Positions 9,857-19,992 are shown, counted from the first letter of the stretch. The stretch is DNA of 64,000 nt from Clusia tigrina (GCA_920105625.2 CAKKTE020000090.1:697501-761500); one strand, 5' to 3'. Numbers and translations are program-made. Notes: generated from the letters alone by a model not told the origin.

Positions 9857-10580
9857 TTATACAATGAACAGGAGGGACACTTTAGAATACCTGCTTCAAG
9901 TGCACTTCCCGGTCAACTAGAGTGTCAATGACGTATTAGACAAAAGATTCTGGAGTTTGTCTGGACTAATATTTACCCCAGACAATGTTAAATGGGCTGT
10001 TGGGTCCTTCAAACCATTCAAAACACCAGGTGAGGATAACATTTTTCCAGCCCTCTTGACAAGAGGACTGGTTATAATACTTGAATCACTTGTTGCTATT
10101 TTTAGGAACAGTTTCAGCAGGGAGTACATACCATCCATATGACGTAAAGTCAATGTCGTATTTATTCCAAAATTGGGCAAGAGGTCCAGCGAACTGCCTA
10201 AATCTTACAGACCTATCATTCTCACGTCGTTTCTTCTAAAAACTACGGAAAGATTGGTGGATCTACTTATTAGAGAAACGCTAGACAGAACAACACCTCT
10301 GCACCAATTTCAGTTTGCATATAATAGGGGGAAATCCACGGAGGAATCGCTTCATTACCTACCTTGTAACAAAGATAGAGAAAGCTCAATATTCCAAGGA
10401 AATTGCCTTATGTGCATTCTTAGATGTCGAGGGCGCCTTTGATAATACCGGTTACGGCTCTGCAAAAATATCGATAAACCGACTGTTGGGTGGGTTAAAA
10501 CGACGTTAAAAAGTAGAGAAATTAGCTCATCTCTGGGAGACGAGGCCGCATCAGTCAAGGCAATGAAAGGCTGTCTGTGC
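9857..10580 (+). pseudogene. I-superclade (LOA/R1-like) reverse transcriptase fragment
   Basis: Broken frames read MNRRDTLEYLLQVHFPG at 9864, KPFKTPGEDNIFPALL (10012-10060), SYRPIILTSFLLKTTERLVD, HQFQFAYNRGKSTEES and FLDVEGAFDNT (10420-10446). These are RT motifs 1 to A of the group whose motif A is 'DVEGAFDN'. The match fades in GDEAASVKAMKGC (about 10543-10575), where the PQGG motif should follow. The YxDD part is absent. Both ends abut other repeats. Confidence 0.7.
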
Positions 10581-10811
10581 CTCGGTTTAGCCTTGATGAT
10601 TCACTTGGTATTGACTTGAGAGTTTTTTTATGTTAATTCTTGTTCACTGCACTTTCTTTAATGTAACACGATAATAAATTGATTTTGTGCATTTGGTCTT
10701 AATAGATTTGTTTTCTTTTCTGTTCTACAATATTTCTTAAGAAATGTTTTTCATAGTTAATTATTTTTTTTTTATTTTTGGTTCTTAATTATTTCTTCAG
10801 AAATAATTTCC

Positions 10812-11265
10812 ACGACTGCGCCAGTTACGTTAATAAAACGCGGAGAGAACTTCGGTTCAACGTTGTTTTTATTACGGAGTTTATTTTAAAACTAAACTAA
10901 CAATTTTAAATTACTTATGCCGAAACCTTAACTAACTTACTTAACATCGATTATTTGTTATCGCTGCTGTAGGCACAAAAGTATTTTCCAAAATTATGTA
11001 GGAGGGTAGAAAGAGAGGTAAACGTCTATAACCACCAATAAGCAGAGTGCAAAGCCGTAGGTGAACAAGTGCTAATGCACTGAGAATTGCAGACGTTGCA
11101 TTTAGGGGTTGTTTATGTCATTGCACTTCAGCTGATTTATGTCATTGTACTGATCGTACTGACTTTGCTCTTTGGGAGGTTTGTGTCGTTGCACTTGAGA
11201 ATGGTCTCGAAATATGAAAGGGAATTGGAAAATGCATAAACGGCTTTGGTGGTCATTTGTGAGAT
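10812..11265 (-). mobile_element. LTR end plus primer-binding site of a Ty3/gypsy-type element
   Basis: On the minus strand an LTR-like sequence with an AATAAA signal (about 10893) ends in TTAACGTAAC and is followed directly by TGGCGCAGTCG at 10815-10825. That string matches the tRNA-Ser primer-binding site used by 17.6/297-type gypsy elements. The presumed leader continues to about 10740. The body of the element is missing here and the LTR start is uncertain, since the plus-strand gag scrap begins at 11272. Confidence 0.5.
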
Positions 11266-11271
11266 TCATAC

Positions 11272-12975
11272 TTGATAAGAATGATATCTCAGCTGACGTT
11301 TGGTGTTAGATTTAGGGTTCGCAGCAACTGCTGGCGTAACTCACGTGTACAGATGAGTGGTGAGTCTCTACAACAGTTTGTGGCGGAAGTGGAACGGTTG
11401 GCACATTTTCCCTATCCAGGAGAGATTACTGAGATATGTATGATGGACACCTTCGTATATGGCATTCGCGATATGGAGATAAGGCGAATTGAAAGCGGAC
11501 AAATTTTCACTGGCAAATGCTTTACCTGCGGAAAGGTCGGACACATGGCTCATAATTGTCAGTCGAGACGCAAACGTTCTACATCACGCTCGCCGATGAG
11601 ACCGCCAAAGCAAGCCAGATGCCAATATAGGGAATCAGAAAATGCTGATCAGCCGTCGACAAACTAAATGGAATTAGTCTCGAGGGGCATGATCTGACTC
11701 CCACAACATGTAGCACCAGAATCTTCGTTTATCAGATGGCACGGAAAATCAGCAGCCTAACTGACAGCAGTGTAATAAACGGAAGAAAAATTGTAGTAAC
11801 ATTGGATACAGTCGGGGAATCGGGCCTCTTCTGGGAATAAGATAGCTTACGGCAACTGGACATAACACACCGGTGCTTTCAAATGTTACACGAAAAATCA
11901 CTATTGGCACCACAACAATGGCACACAAGTTTGTAGTTGCGGATATTGTGGACGAATGGATTCACCCTAGATTTGAAAAGCCTAATGTTCAAATATGTGA
12001 ACACAGCAATACCATTATCCGTTGGTGGTGATAAGTATGGAGGTATCCGACAAGCCATTGTCAGAGGCAGTTATAAGGGCCAAAATTAACGGAGATGTTG
12101 AGACGAAAAAGTTCTGGTGGTGGAAGCTGATAACAAATTTATAATACACGACATCATAATTGGAAAAATCCTCAGAATAACAAGAGAAGAGAAGAGGGCC
12201 AGTAAGAATGATCAATCTCTAGAACCATAGAAAAGGAGAAGGAAATTTCCAGGCAATTTCAGCAATTGTAAACTGAGAGAGCCAACCGCATGACAAAAAA
12301 AGTAAGATATCAACTGTTAAAAATGTACTCGACGATCTGACGAAAGAAAGGACTGAAGAGTTATCCACGGAGCAGAGCACAACAGCTAGACAAGTTTTGG
12401 GAAGAAATTTGGTCAGTATTAGGTAAATAAAGTAAAAACGAATGCAGAACAAATATAATTGAACACACAATCAACAAGATTACCTCTTGCAAAGAGAGGG
12501 GAGGTGAATATGTTGCTGAAGGAAATGCATCAGAACAACGTCATTGAACCATCAGCCAACTCATGGAGTTCTCTCATGGTATTAGTCAAGAGAAAGGATG
12601 GCTCTACAGGATTCTGTGTAGATTATCGGAAATTAAATGAGGTAACGAAGATAGTTATCCACTAACTCGCATCGAAGATATCTTGGACACCCTTTCTGGT
12701 TCAAATTGGTTCTCAGCGTTGGATTTACAAAAGGGATAGTCACAACGGCAAGTCAAAGAAGAAGACAAGAAAAAGACAGCACTCAGTGCCGGTGATGGAC
12801 TATGCCAATTTTTGGTGAAGCCATTCGGGCTGTGTAATGCTCCAGCTACATTTGAACGCCTAATGGAACATGTGCTAAAGAGTCTCCACTGGATAATGAC
12901 TTCGAGGATCACTTGAAGAGTTTGGAAGAAGTATTGATGCGAGTAGCAGCAATGATCTTTATTTAAGAAGTCAAG
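11272..12975 (+). pseudogene. Ty3/gypsy gag, protease and RT remnants (left part of interrupted element)
   Basis: The gag tail at 11272-11667 has SLQQFVAEVERLAHFPYPG and a zinc knuckle CFTCGKVGHMAHNC. The protease region near 11790 reads VVTLDTVG in place of the family's LDTGA, so the catalytic site is damaged. KITIGTTTMAHKFVVADI follows. RT begins at 12477 (KRGEVNMLLKEMHQNNVIEP, VKRKDGSTGFCVDYRKLNE), then FSALDLQKG, FLVKPFGLCNAPATFERLM and DFEDHLKSLEEVL. The YLDD segment between FERLM and DFED is deleted. Many stops. The same element resumes at 18338, beyond the mariner. Confidence 0.75.
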
Positions 12976-13005
12976 TACAGGATGGCCCAAATGAGACCTA
13001 GTGAT

Positions 13006-13010
13006 GTTAA
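13006..13010 (+). other. Target-site duplication GTTAA of the Ty3/gypsy element (with 17273-17277)
   Basis: GTTAA at 13006-13010 and 17273-17277 flanks the two LTRs exactly. It lies inside the mariner, just past its left TIR, and shows the LTR element arrived second. Confidence 0.9.
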
Positions 13011-13160
13011 TGTAGTGAAGGCGACAATTGTTGAGTATAAACTAAACTTTATTGAGCTAGACGATATTCATGTTACATAGTGGGTGAGAGTAGATAAACA
13101 TAAATATAAGTGCAATAAGAGAATGTAAGATGAGAGGGCAGGGTTTCCTACCCTTTGACA
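13011..13160 (-). repeat. 3' LTR of the Ty3/gypsy element
   Basis: 150 bp, starting TGTAGTGAAGG and ending CCCTTTGACA on the plus strand. It contains a 6-bp insertion (about 13098-13103) relative to the other LTR. Both ends show the TG..CA rule. Confidence 0.93.
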
Positions 13161-13171
13161 TCCCCCTTTTT
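13161..13171 (-). other. Polypurine tract
   Basis: On the minus strand AAAAAGGGGGA directly precedes the 3' LTR, the usual second-strand primer for LTR elements. Confidence 0.85.
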
Positions 13172-13270
13172 AAGTTAGATATAAAAGAAAATGACTTCAA
13201 TAAAATAATGACTTTAATTCATTGTTAAATATAAATATGTATAGTATATGCGAGTAGACTAGTTTCCATT

Positions 13271-14032
13271 TTAAGGTTTATAGCGATCTGGTTCTTTAAT
13301 AGTACGGCCATAGCGTGACATCTTGATTGCTGGTAATGATGGTTTGGTCATCTCACATTCCGCCGTTGTCGTACGAGATGTGTCCGTTGATTCTGTGGTT
13401 TCAGGTATGTCTGGTACAATTGTTTGTGGTACTGGTATGTATGCTTTTGTTGGTTGTATGTGAATTGAATTACGTCTTATGAGTTTACCGTCGTCAGTTC
13501 TAATGTAGAAGGAGCGTGGCGTATTTTTGTTTTCATTTTCAATTATTCCGGATACCCAGTTACGATGTCCGCGTTGTACTCTGATACGATCACCATGTTG
13601 AATCGGCTGAGAACATTTTGTACCTTCATCATAATTTTCTTTGTACGTGTTCCTTAGTTTATTCATATTGGCTTGTACATTTGCTACTACTCGGGGTTTT
13701 AATACTTCGTTTGATGTCGGTATTGTACTTCTTGTGATTCGGCTCATTAAACGTTGATTCGGAGATTCTAATTCATCATTTCTTGGTGTGTTTCTATAAT
13801 TCAGTAAGGCAAGAAAAATATCGCTATTGTCCTTTGAGGATTTTTTCAAAATAGACTTTGCTGTCTGCACGTACCTTTCGGCAAGGCCGTTTGATCTCGG
13901 ATAATAAGGACTTGATGTTTGATGTTGTATGTCCCAAGATTTTGTAAAGTTTGAAAACTCTTTGGAACTAAATTGTGGTCCGTTGTCAGACTCCAATATT
14001 ACTGGAATTCCGTGTGTGGAAAACCAGTTTTT
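13271..14032 (-). pseudogene. Ty3/gypsy pol, integrase C-terminal half
   Basis: Continues in the same frame after the stop: NWFSTHGIPVIL, ESDNGPQFSSKEF (second catalytic Asp), YYPRSNGLAERYVQTAK (catalytic Glu), LALLNYRNTPR and a C-terminal module IQHGDRIRVQRGHRNWVSG. About 240 codons open to the stop at 13271. Only 100 bp separate it from the polypurine tract, so there is no room for env. Confidence 0.85.
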
Positions 14033-14740
14033 TTAAAGTTTTATAACTTCAAATGACGTTGACTGTTCAAGCACTGCAAAGTCCATGAAACCAGAATAGC
14101 TATCAGCAATTAACAAATGATCTTTTTCTTGGAAATGAAATATGTCTGTTGCCACGGTTTCAAATGGTAATGAAGGTATAGGTTTTATGATTAATGGTTC
14201 TTTTTGTTTTGATGGTTGGTAAGACTCACAGATGGCACATTTTTCAACGAAGTTTTTAATATCCTTGTGCATGCCGATCCAAAATACGACTGATCGTGCT
14301 CTGCTTATACATCTTTGAATTCCCTGATGTCCTGAATGAATTTTTGTTAAAATATCAGTCTGTAGTGATTTTGGTATTAGTATTTTGGTGGATTTGTAGA
14401 TTATTCCGTTTAAATATGTTAGTTCGTCACGAAAGTTCCAAAACTCGCGAATTTCTGTTGGTAACTCAGATATAGATGATGGCCACCCATCGAGTATGAA
14501 TTGAATAAGCTTTTGTAATTTGCTATCCTTAGCTGTTTCGGCATATATTTTATGTATTGTAGTTGTGGTGAATTTAGCGACTGTGTGGACTTCTATTACT
14601 TCCTCGGTATCTGCATTTTGTTTATTTTCGCAGTCTCTGCTTAGAGTATCGGCTAATTTAATTTCTGTCCCTTTCCTATATATTACTTGTGGAGAATATG
14701 GTATAACGCGTAGTAAAATTGTTTGCAATCTCTGAGAGGC
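14033..14740 (-). pseudogene. Ty3/gypsy pol, end of RNase H and integrase N-terminal half
   Basis: Reads LLRVIPYSPQVIYRKGTEIKL.., LADTLSR, then the integrase zinc domain (HSGHQGIQR..CAICESYQPSK, an HHCC arrangement), and the first catalytic Asp in VATDIFHFQ, followed by LIADSYSGFMDFAVL with the second region. It ends at TAA near 14030, an in-frame stop. Confidence 0.8.
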
Positions 14741-15015
14741 TGAATGAAGAGGTTTTTTAAAGATGGATTCTAGAGGTTTTGGTCAGTTTCGATAATCAGT
14801 TTTTTGCCGTATATGTACTCTGCCTCTTTCTCGATTTGCGCATAATTTTGCTCTGCTTTCGAGAGTGATTTTGACGCATAAGCTACCGGTTGGTCATTTT
14901 GAAGTAGTGCGGCGCCTACGCTGGATTTACTAGCGTCTACTTGGAGTTTTACATCGAGATTCGGGTCGAAATAGCGGAGCACGGGTGTTGAGGAGAATAC
15001 GGTTTTGAGGTTTTT
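14740..15015 (-). pseudogene. Ty3/gypsy pol, RNase H
   Basis: In frame with RT beyond the stop: LRYFDPNLDVKLQVDASKSS (first Asp of RNase H), VGAALLQNDQPVAYASKSLS, AEQNYAQIEKEAEYIYG, then LIIETDQ. The segment between the Glu helix and YIYGKK looks shortened by about ten residues compared with relatives. A frameshift near 14760 leads into the next block. Confidence 0.75.
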
Positions 15016-15018
15016 AAA

Positions 15019-16119
15019 TTATGTTTCATGCTCAGGCGACCAGGTCCAAAGAACATCTTTCTTTAAAAGTGATCGAAGTGGGGCTGTTAATTCCGAAAAA
15101 TTTTGTATAAATTTACATAAATACGTTGCCATACCTAATATTCGTTGACGCTGCGTTTTGTTTTCTGGTCGTTTAAGTTGATTTATGGCCGTTATCTTAT
15201 CCGGGTCTGCTTCAATGCCATGAGAGGTTAAAATGTGACCTAAAAATTTAACTTTGTTTACATTAAACACACATTTATCTTTTTTTAGCTTCAAACCTGC
15301 GTCTTTTAATATTTTAATTACTGCCTCAGTTTGCTTTTCAAGCTGTTTTTTTGTTTCAGCGTGTATCAGAATATCGTTCATTGACACTTCTGTATTTTGC
15401 GCATTTTCTAATAGTTGGGACATTAGCTGTTGATATACCTCGGGCGCTGATGCTAGTCCAAATGGTAGCCTTTGATAAGAATAACCCCCCCATGGTGTTG
15501 CCATCGTTAAGTATTTTCGTGTACGATCCGTGACCTCAATCTGCCAAAATCCTTTTTTACAATCTAATAGAGTAAACAATTTAGAATTTTCAATATTTGC
15601 TGTTATCTCGTCGATTGTTTTTATTGGGTGATATCGTCTGTGTATGTTCTTGTTTATGTCTGTTGGGTCAATGCAAACACAGATCTTATCTTTTTGCTTA
15701 ACTACAACCATCGGTGACGCTGCAGGGGTAATCTCGTCTGTCTTTGTTAATACTCCTAGCTTTACCATGTTGTCTATTTCCTTTTTGACCGCTTCTTTTA
15801 GAGCATGTGGTATTTTTCTTGGAGCGTAATGTTCGAATGACGGGTTGTCGACCAAATCGATGTCATATACAAAGTTTTTTACCTTGCCTAATCCGTCAAA
15901 TATTTTTGTATCAAAATTGAGCTCATTTACTCTAAGTATCAGTGAAAAACGTTCGCAATCTTGTTTGCCTAAAAGCGGTTCAAAGTTGGGAAAATCTTCC
16001 ACCACCAAAAATTTTGCTTTGAATTTTCTATTCCGCACAGCACAATTTAGGAGAATTTCACCACAAACATCGATTTTTCCACCTCCAAACGCAATTAATT
16101 TGTTATTTACGGCTTGCAT
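15019..16119 (-). pseudogene. Ty3/gypsy pol, protease end and reverse transcriptase
   Basis: The frame is shifted relative to gag and resumes right after the damaged protease site (CNVIPLSLIDNN at about 16125-16165). RT motifs in order: ITPAASPMVVVKQKDKICVC, FTLLDCKKGFWQIEV (motif A Asp kept), YQRLPFGLASAPEVYQ, then VSMNDILIH where the family has YMDD or YLDD. Loss of the Tyr and the first Asp of that box should inactivate polymerisation. VKFLGHILTSHGIEADPDK and LCKFIQNFSELTAPLRSLL complete the thumb and connection. It ends at TAA (15016-15018), an in-frame stop, because the same frame continues to RNase H. Confidence 0.85.
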
Positions 16120-16157
16120 TTTATTTGATTTATTATTGTCTATCAGACTTAGAGGAA

Positions 16158-17084
16158 TTACATTACAGCTGTGTCCAGCTTGAATTTTATTTTGTTGTTG
16201 TCGACCATTATCTCTTCATACCAATTTTCTTTTTCGTCTTTGTTTGTTTCTGCTATGTTAACAGTCAAAACAAAGAGATCACTGTCGGCGTCAGAGTCAG
16301 TATTTGCATTCTGCTGCAGAGTGTCAACGTGTTTATGTTCGCTGCGCTTAGATCGAAAGCAGCATTGAGAGAAGTGCCCTTTACGGTGACAGATTTTGCA
16401 TGTTCTGTTAAATGCTGGGCAATTGCGACTCTCATGCTGTTGACCACAACGTTTGCAATCGTAGACTGCTTTATTATTTTCGTTCCATTTATTTGCCGTC
16501 CGTTTGGGTTTTGCATATTTGCGAATTGCCTCTACTTTTAATTCTTCTTTTTTATGGAGTTCTTTAAGCTGCTGTGTAGCCATCTCACTCGCTCTACAAA
16601 TTGTAATAGCTTTTTCCAACCCGATATCGTCTTCAGCGAATAATTTTTCTCTCACTGAATCACTACCTATGCCAACCACAATTTTGTCCCGTAATAGAGA
16701 ATCCTCAATAACACCGAAATCACATTTTTTTGCTTGGTTCTTTATTTTTGTAAAATATTCATCAAGCGCTTCACCCTCAGATTGAAACATTGTGTTGAAT
16801 GTATATCGCTCAAAAGTTACACATATTTTTGGAGAAAAGTGTCCGTTGAACTTTTGTATTATTTTTTTCACATTAAGTTGTTCTGCCTCCGTTCGCGAGA
16901 ATGTCGCCACTTGAATTTCTGCCGGTTTTTGGTCAAGCTGTGCAGCTGTGGAAAACCATTTATATTGCTGTATCCAGCTTTTCCAAGCCGTTGATGCATT
17001 GTTGCCCGTGACTTGTAATGGTTTGGGAGGTCTTACAAATGATGACGCCGAATTTGATGACCTTTCTTCACCTTCATTTACCAT
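16158..17084 (-). CDS. Ty3/gypsy Gag and start of protease
   Basis: A 308-codon open frame from ATG at 17084. The N-terminal two thirds is a capsid-like region (TAWKSWIQQYKWFSTAAQL, later LDEYFTKIKNQAKKCDFG and LLRDKIVVGIGSD). Two knuckles follow: CKRCGQQHESRNC and CKICHRKGHFSQCC (about residues 211-246). An acidic stretch (NTDSDADSDL) precedes the protease start FKLDT. The frame ends at AVM just past that Asp-Thr, where a small deletion has removed the rest of the DTGA site. Of the element's parts, this Gag is the least damaged. Confidence 0.85.
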   Translation of the reverse strand: MVNEGEERSSNSASSFVRPPKPLQVTGNNASTAWKSWIQQYKWFSTAAQLDQKPAEIQVATFSRTEAEQLNVKKIIQKFNGHFSPKICVTFERYTFNTMFQSEGEALDEYFTKIKNQAKKCDFGVIEDSLLRDKIVVGIGSDSVREKLFAEDDIGLEKAITICRASEMATQQLKELHKKEELKVEAIRKYAKPKRTANKWNENNKAVYDCKRCGQQHESRNCPAFNRTCKICHRKGHFSQCCFRSKRSEHKHVDTLQQNANTDSDADSDLFVLTVNIAETNKDEKENWYEEIMVDNNKIKFKLDTAVM

Positions 17085-17109
17085 TCTTTATTAATTTTTA
17101 TCTTTATTA

Positions 17110-17128
17110 GGCACCACTTCTGACACCA
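17110..17128 (-). other. Primer-binding site, tRNA-Leu type
   Basis: Minus-strand TGGTGTCAGAAGTGGTGCC starts at the base next to the 5' LTR. TGGTGTCAGAAGTGG is the complement expected of a tRNA-Leu 3' end, as in mdg3/micropia-like elements. The tRNA assignment rests on recall of that sequence. Confidence 0.7.
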
Positions 17129-17272
17129 TGTAGTGAAGGCGACAATTGTTGAGTATAAACTAAACTTTATTGAGCTAGACGATATTCATGTGACATAGTG
17201 GGTGAGAGTAGATAAATATAAGTGCAATAAGAGAATGTAAGATGAGAGGGCAGGGTTTCCTACCCTTTGACA
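17129..17272 (-). repeat. 5' LTR of the Ty3/gypsy element
   Basis: 144 bp, identical to the other LTR except for one T/G difference (CATGTGACAT here, CATGTTACAT there) and the 6-bp indel. Confidence 0.93.
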
Positions 17273-17351
17273 GTTAAACACGTGTAACTCTTGTAATAAC
17301 GGGTTTTTTTAAATGATTTATTTTAATATGTTAAATACATTTTATGGAAAT

Positions 17352-17937
17352 TTAACTTGACTCTGTGTGAAATATGAAATCAGACAAATGACCACCATTT
17401 TGCTCGATACAGGCATTGGCTCTTTTTAGCGCATTTTGCATTACACGGCGTAATGTTTCTGGTTGCAGGCGCCGTATTTCGTCTCGAATATTCTGCTTGA
17501 GCTGTCCAAGTGTCTGTGGTTTGTTAACATACACTTTGTCTTTTAAATATCCCCATAAATAAAATCGGGCGCAGTTAAATCTGGTGAACGAGGAGGCCAA
17601 GGGAAATCTGAATTTCTTGAAATTATGCGTTCACCAAAAATTTCACGTAGCATGGCAATAGTTTGCCTAGCAGTGTGCGCAGTGGCTCCATCTTGTTGAA
17701 ACCACAAATTAGGATGTTGCTCCACCATTGGCCGCAAAAAGTTGTCGATCATTGTTCTGTAAGAAGCCCCGGAGACCGTTTCTGGCGTTTCATCCTCATT
17801 CTCAAAGAAATATGGGCCGATGATTTTTGTGGCCATAACACCGTACTAAACAGTGCATCTGATTGGGTGTGACTGATGCTGATGTATTGCCCTTGGATTT
17901 TCGGAGCCCCACAACGGCGAAGTAAACTTGTAATCAT
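17352..17937 (-). pseudogene. mariner transposase, C-terminal half
   Basis: The minus strand encodes GPYFFENEDETPETVSG, WFQQDGATAHTARQT (second catalytic Asp) and WPPRSPDLTAPDF (third Asp), then after a frameshift LWGYLKDKVYVNKPQTL. I count 41 residues between the second and third Asp, which fits the DD41D ('rosa') group and not the classical DD34D mariners. The helix-turn-helix region and the first catalytic Asp are missing: sequence upstream of 17870 does not resemble transposase. The copy is dead. Confidence 0.75.
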
Positions 17938-18181
17938 GGAAGATGTGGGCGCTGATCTTACCTTAAAAAAAACAGCGATAATTTCGCTGCGTCAGAACAA
18001 TTGAACATTGAGAAGAATAATAAAATTCGATAATTTTAATGCGTTGTTGTGGACTGTACGTATTCATTTTAAATTTCCAAGAGTTCAGTTATAATCTGCA
18101 AAAAGAAAAAATAAATTATGTTAAAAAATAAAAAAGTTATTTGTGTTTCACATCAGCTGGTCTCATTTGGGCCACCCTGTA

Positions 18182-18337
18182 GGTAGGTAGGTAGGAGTGG
18201 CCGCCCAGTTTCCCAAAAGCACACTTGAGCACACATAATGGCCCGTTGTGATACCACGGTGTGGCGCCGTTCAAGCACTGACTAAAAAGGTTCCCATACT
18301 TGGGATGGTGATAGTCAGCGCAAGGACAGCGCCAACC
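18182..18337. other. Unexplained filler between mariner and the resumed gypsy element
   Basis: It begins GGTAGGTAGGTAGG next to the mariner's right TA and is GC-richer than its neighbours. It does not match the gypsy sequence expected to continue from 12975. It could be a further small insertion or the 3' tail of a minus-strand retroelement. No coding match seen. Confidence 0.4.
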
Positions 18338-18749
18338 CTGTACTTTAGATATAAAATCACACCTGAGGGAATAAAGAGATCCGGATAATATAGGCTCAGT
18401 AAAGGAATGGCCAAGACCATCTAGTTTGCATGAGCTGCGCACCTTCTTGGTACTTTTTTGAACCTAGTACAGACGCTTTGATCCAAGCTTCGCAGACCAC
18501 GCTGGTAGTCTGCGTGAATCAACGAGGAAGAATTGTGCTTTTGAGTGGAAAAGCGAGCAGGAGAAGGCATTGAATGGACTGAAAGAGCTTTTGCATACAG
18601 CTCCGATCCTTGCGTATCCAATTTCTGGCGGAAGCTTTATTTTGGACACAGATGCAAAAGCCTCGGTATTGTTGGTGTCCATGCCGCATGAAATTGTAAT
18701 AGCCTTATTCAGCAAGATCTTATCAAAACCTGAGTGAAATTATTGTGTA
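18338..18749 (+). pseudogene. Ty3/gypsy RT thumb and RNase H (right part of interrupted element)
   Basis: Collinear continuation of the fragment at 11272-12975. Frames read KITPEGIK, DPDNIGSVKEWPRPSSLHEL, LRTFL, YRRFDPSFADHAGSLREST, NCAFEWKSEQEKALNGLKEL, ILAYPISGGSFILDTDA (first RNase H Asp) and ILSKPE then TGA where the family has Arg, followed by NYCV. It breaks at about 18749 into a minus-strand LOA-like fragment. Confidence 0.75.
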
Positions 18750-19209
18750 AGTGTGCATCCATCAATCTCTCCAATGTTTTTAGGAGGAAAGACGTAAGAC
18801 TGATTGGTCTGAAGTATGTAGGATTTACATGTGAGGACCTGCCCGCTTTGGGTATGAAATTCGATTCTCTCCATCTTAGCGGAATATAGCCCAGGTTAGG
18901 ACTGCTTCTAATTGCAACCACAACCCTGGGAGTAATTATATCCAGTGATTGTTGTAATTCTGCTGGGTAAATTCAATCCGGACTCGGAGATTTGTATTGA
19001 CCAAAAGTGTTAATGACCCACTCAACTTTCTCGACTGTAACTATCGCATTTCCTATCTCAGACTGCTTGCCTCTAGATCTCGAGTTATTACCCTCCACCG
19101 TGCTATTACCTGGTAAATGTTTATCTAAGAGAAGAGCCAAAGATTCCTCGGTCGATTCGTTCCACACATCACCCGGACCTTTAAGGTAGCCCAGGTTGTG
19201 TGGTGTCAT
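18750..19209 (-). pseudogene. LOA-like ORF2, RT N-terminal motifs
   Basis: GDVWNESTEESLALLLDKHLPG at 19120-19190, VEWVINTFGQYKSPSPD, SPNLGYIPLRWRESNFIPKAG and FRPISLTSFLLKTLERLMD. A TAA-type break near 18970 splits the frame. The RT ends before motif A. Confidence 0.7.
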
Positions 19210-19227
19210 CGCTAGGATTTTTCTTAG

Positions 19228-19992
19228 TCAAGCTGCTTCCGATGTTTCTTCCACATCCCTACAATAATTTTGCCAGGACTGTCGCTGTGCAGTTCTGGTT
19301 GCTTTCTTGTATATTTTTAGCTCAGCCTTGTAGACTTGCCAGCCCGCGGGCAGACCCGAAGTTCTAGCCCTGTTAAATAACCGCCTATTGGACTTCCGGA
19401 GAAGGCCTAGATCCATTGACCACCAAGGTATTTTATTCCTGTCTCTCAGTTTTACAACCGGGCACCCGGCTGTCAGTGAACTATTTAAGGCTCTGGTTAC
19501 CTGATTTATCAACCCGTCTAATTCCACAGGATCTGTGGGATCAAACGGGGGATTCCTTGGCAGTGAGGCCCTGAGAGTCTTCCTATACTTTCCCCAGTCC
19601 GTTCTCCGTATATTTCTATACGTCTTAACTGGAGATACTGGGAAGTTCAATTCGTATTCTATATAACGATGGTCAGAGTAGGAATTTTCATTAAAAACTC
19701 TCCATCTTTTTACATTATTCGCGAAATTATCGAAGGTCAGAGTAATATCCAAAACTTCCTTTCTATTCTGTGTTAAAAGTCGGCTCTGAAATTGACTCAC
19801 CTCTTGCATTAGTCGGTACTTCCCCACAATGTATTGTGAGCATTTACTTCGCTGGAGAAAACCAAGTTCCTGTTGGCTGCGGCTGCCTCCATCACCAATG
19901 CAATGTGGGGTGTCCTTATCATGGATCAGCGAACGGCTATCATCTTGAAACCTCTCAGCCTTAGACCGCAGATTTTGTTGCCGCATGTCCAC
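19228..19992 (-). pseudogene. LOA-like ORF2, endonuclease C-terminal part and linker
   Basis: The open frame contains LDITLTFDNFANNVKRWRVF and SYSDHRYIEYELNF, the last endonuclease motif (SDH kept), then a linker with RRTDWGKYRKTLRASLP, DRNKIPWWSMDLGLLRKS and NYCRDVEETSEAA. The early endonuclease motifs are absent or unreadable before 19850. Confidence 0.7.

Larger units (their letters stand above)
13011..17272 (-). mobile_element. Ty3/gypsy LTR retrotransposon with both LTRs, 4.26 kb
   Basis: Paired short LTRs (13011-13160 and 17129-17272), a 5-bp duplication, polypurine tract and tRNA-Leu-type primer site bound a gag-pol element transcribed leftwards. The order is gag with zinc knuckles, protease, RT, RNase H, integrase, with no env. 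The LTRs differ by one substitution and one 6-bp indel, so insertion was fairly recent. Coding damage is modest but decisive: a frameshift at the protease site, YMDD changed to SMND, two in-frame stops and a frameshift. A trans-mobilised or post-insertion-decayed copy are both possible. Confidence 0.92.
12978..18179 (-). mobile_element. mariner element (DD41D-type spacing) split by a Ty3/gypsy insertion
   Basis: Terminal inverted repeats begin CAGGATGGCCCAAATGAGAC at 12978 and, read from 18179 backwards, CAGGGTGGCCCAAATGAGAC, one mismatch in 20. Both ends are flanked by TA (12976-12977 and 18180-18181), the mariner target duplication. Without the LTR element the mariner is about 0.94 kb, shorter than the usual 1.3 kb. 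The missing part is the N-terminal half of the transposase. The transposase is on the minus strand. Confidence 0.85.

Noticed and set aside
16125..16994. Several plus-strand ORFs of 80-138 codons
   Set aside because: They lie antisense to the Ty3/gypsy Gag, which is the real frame.
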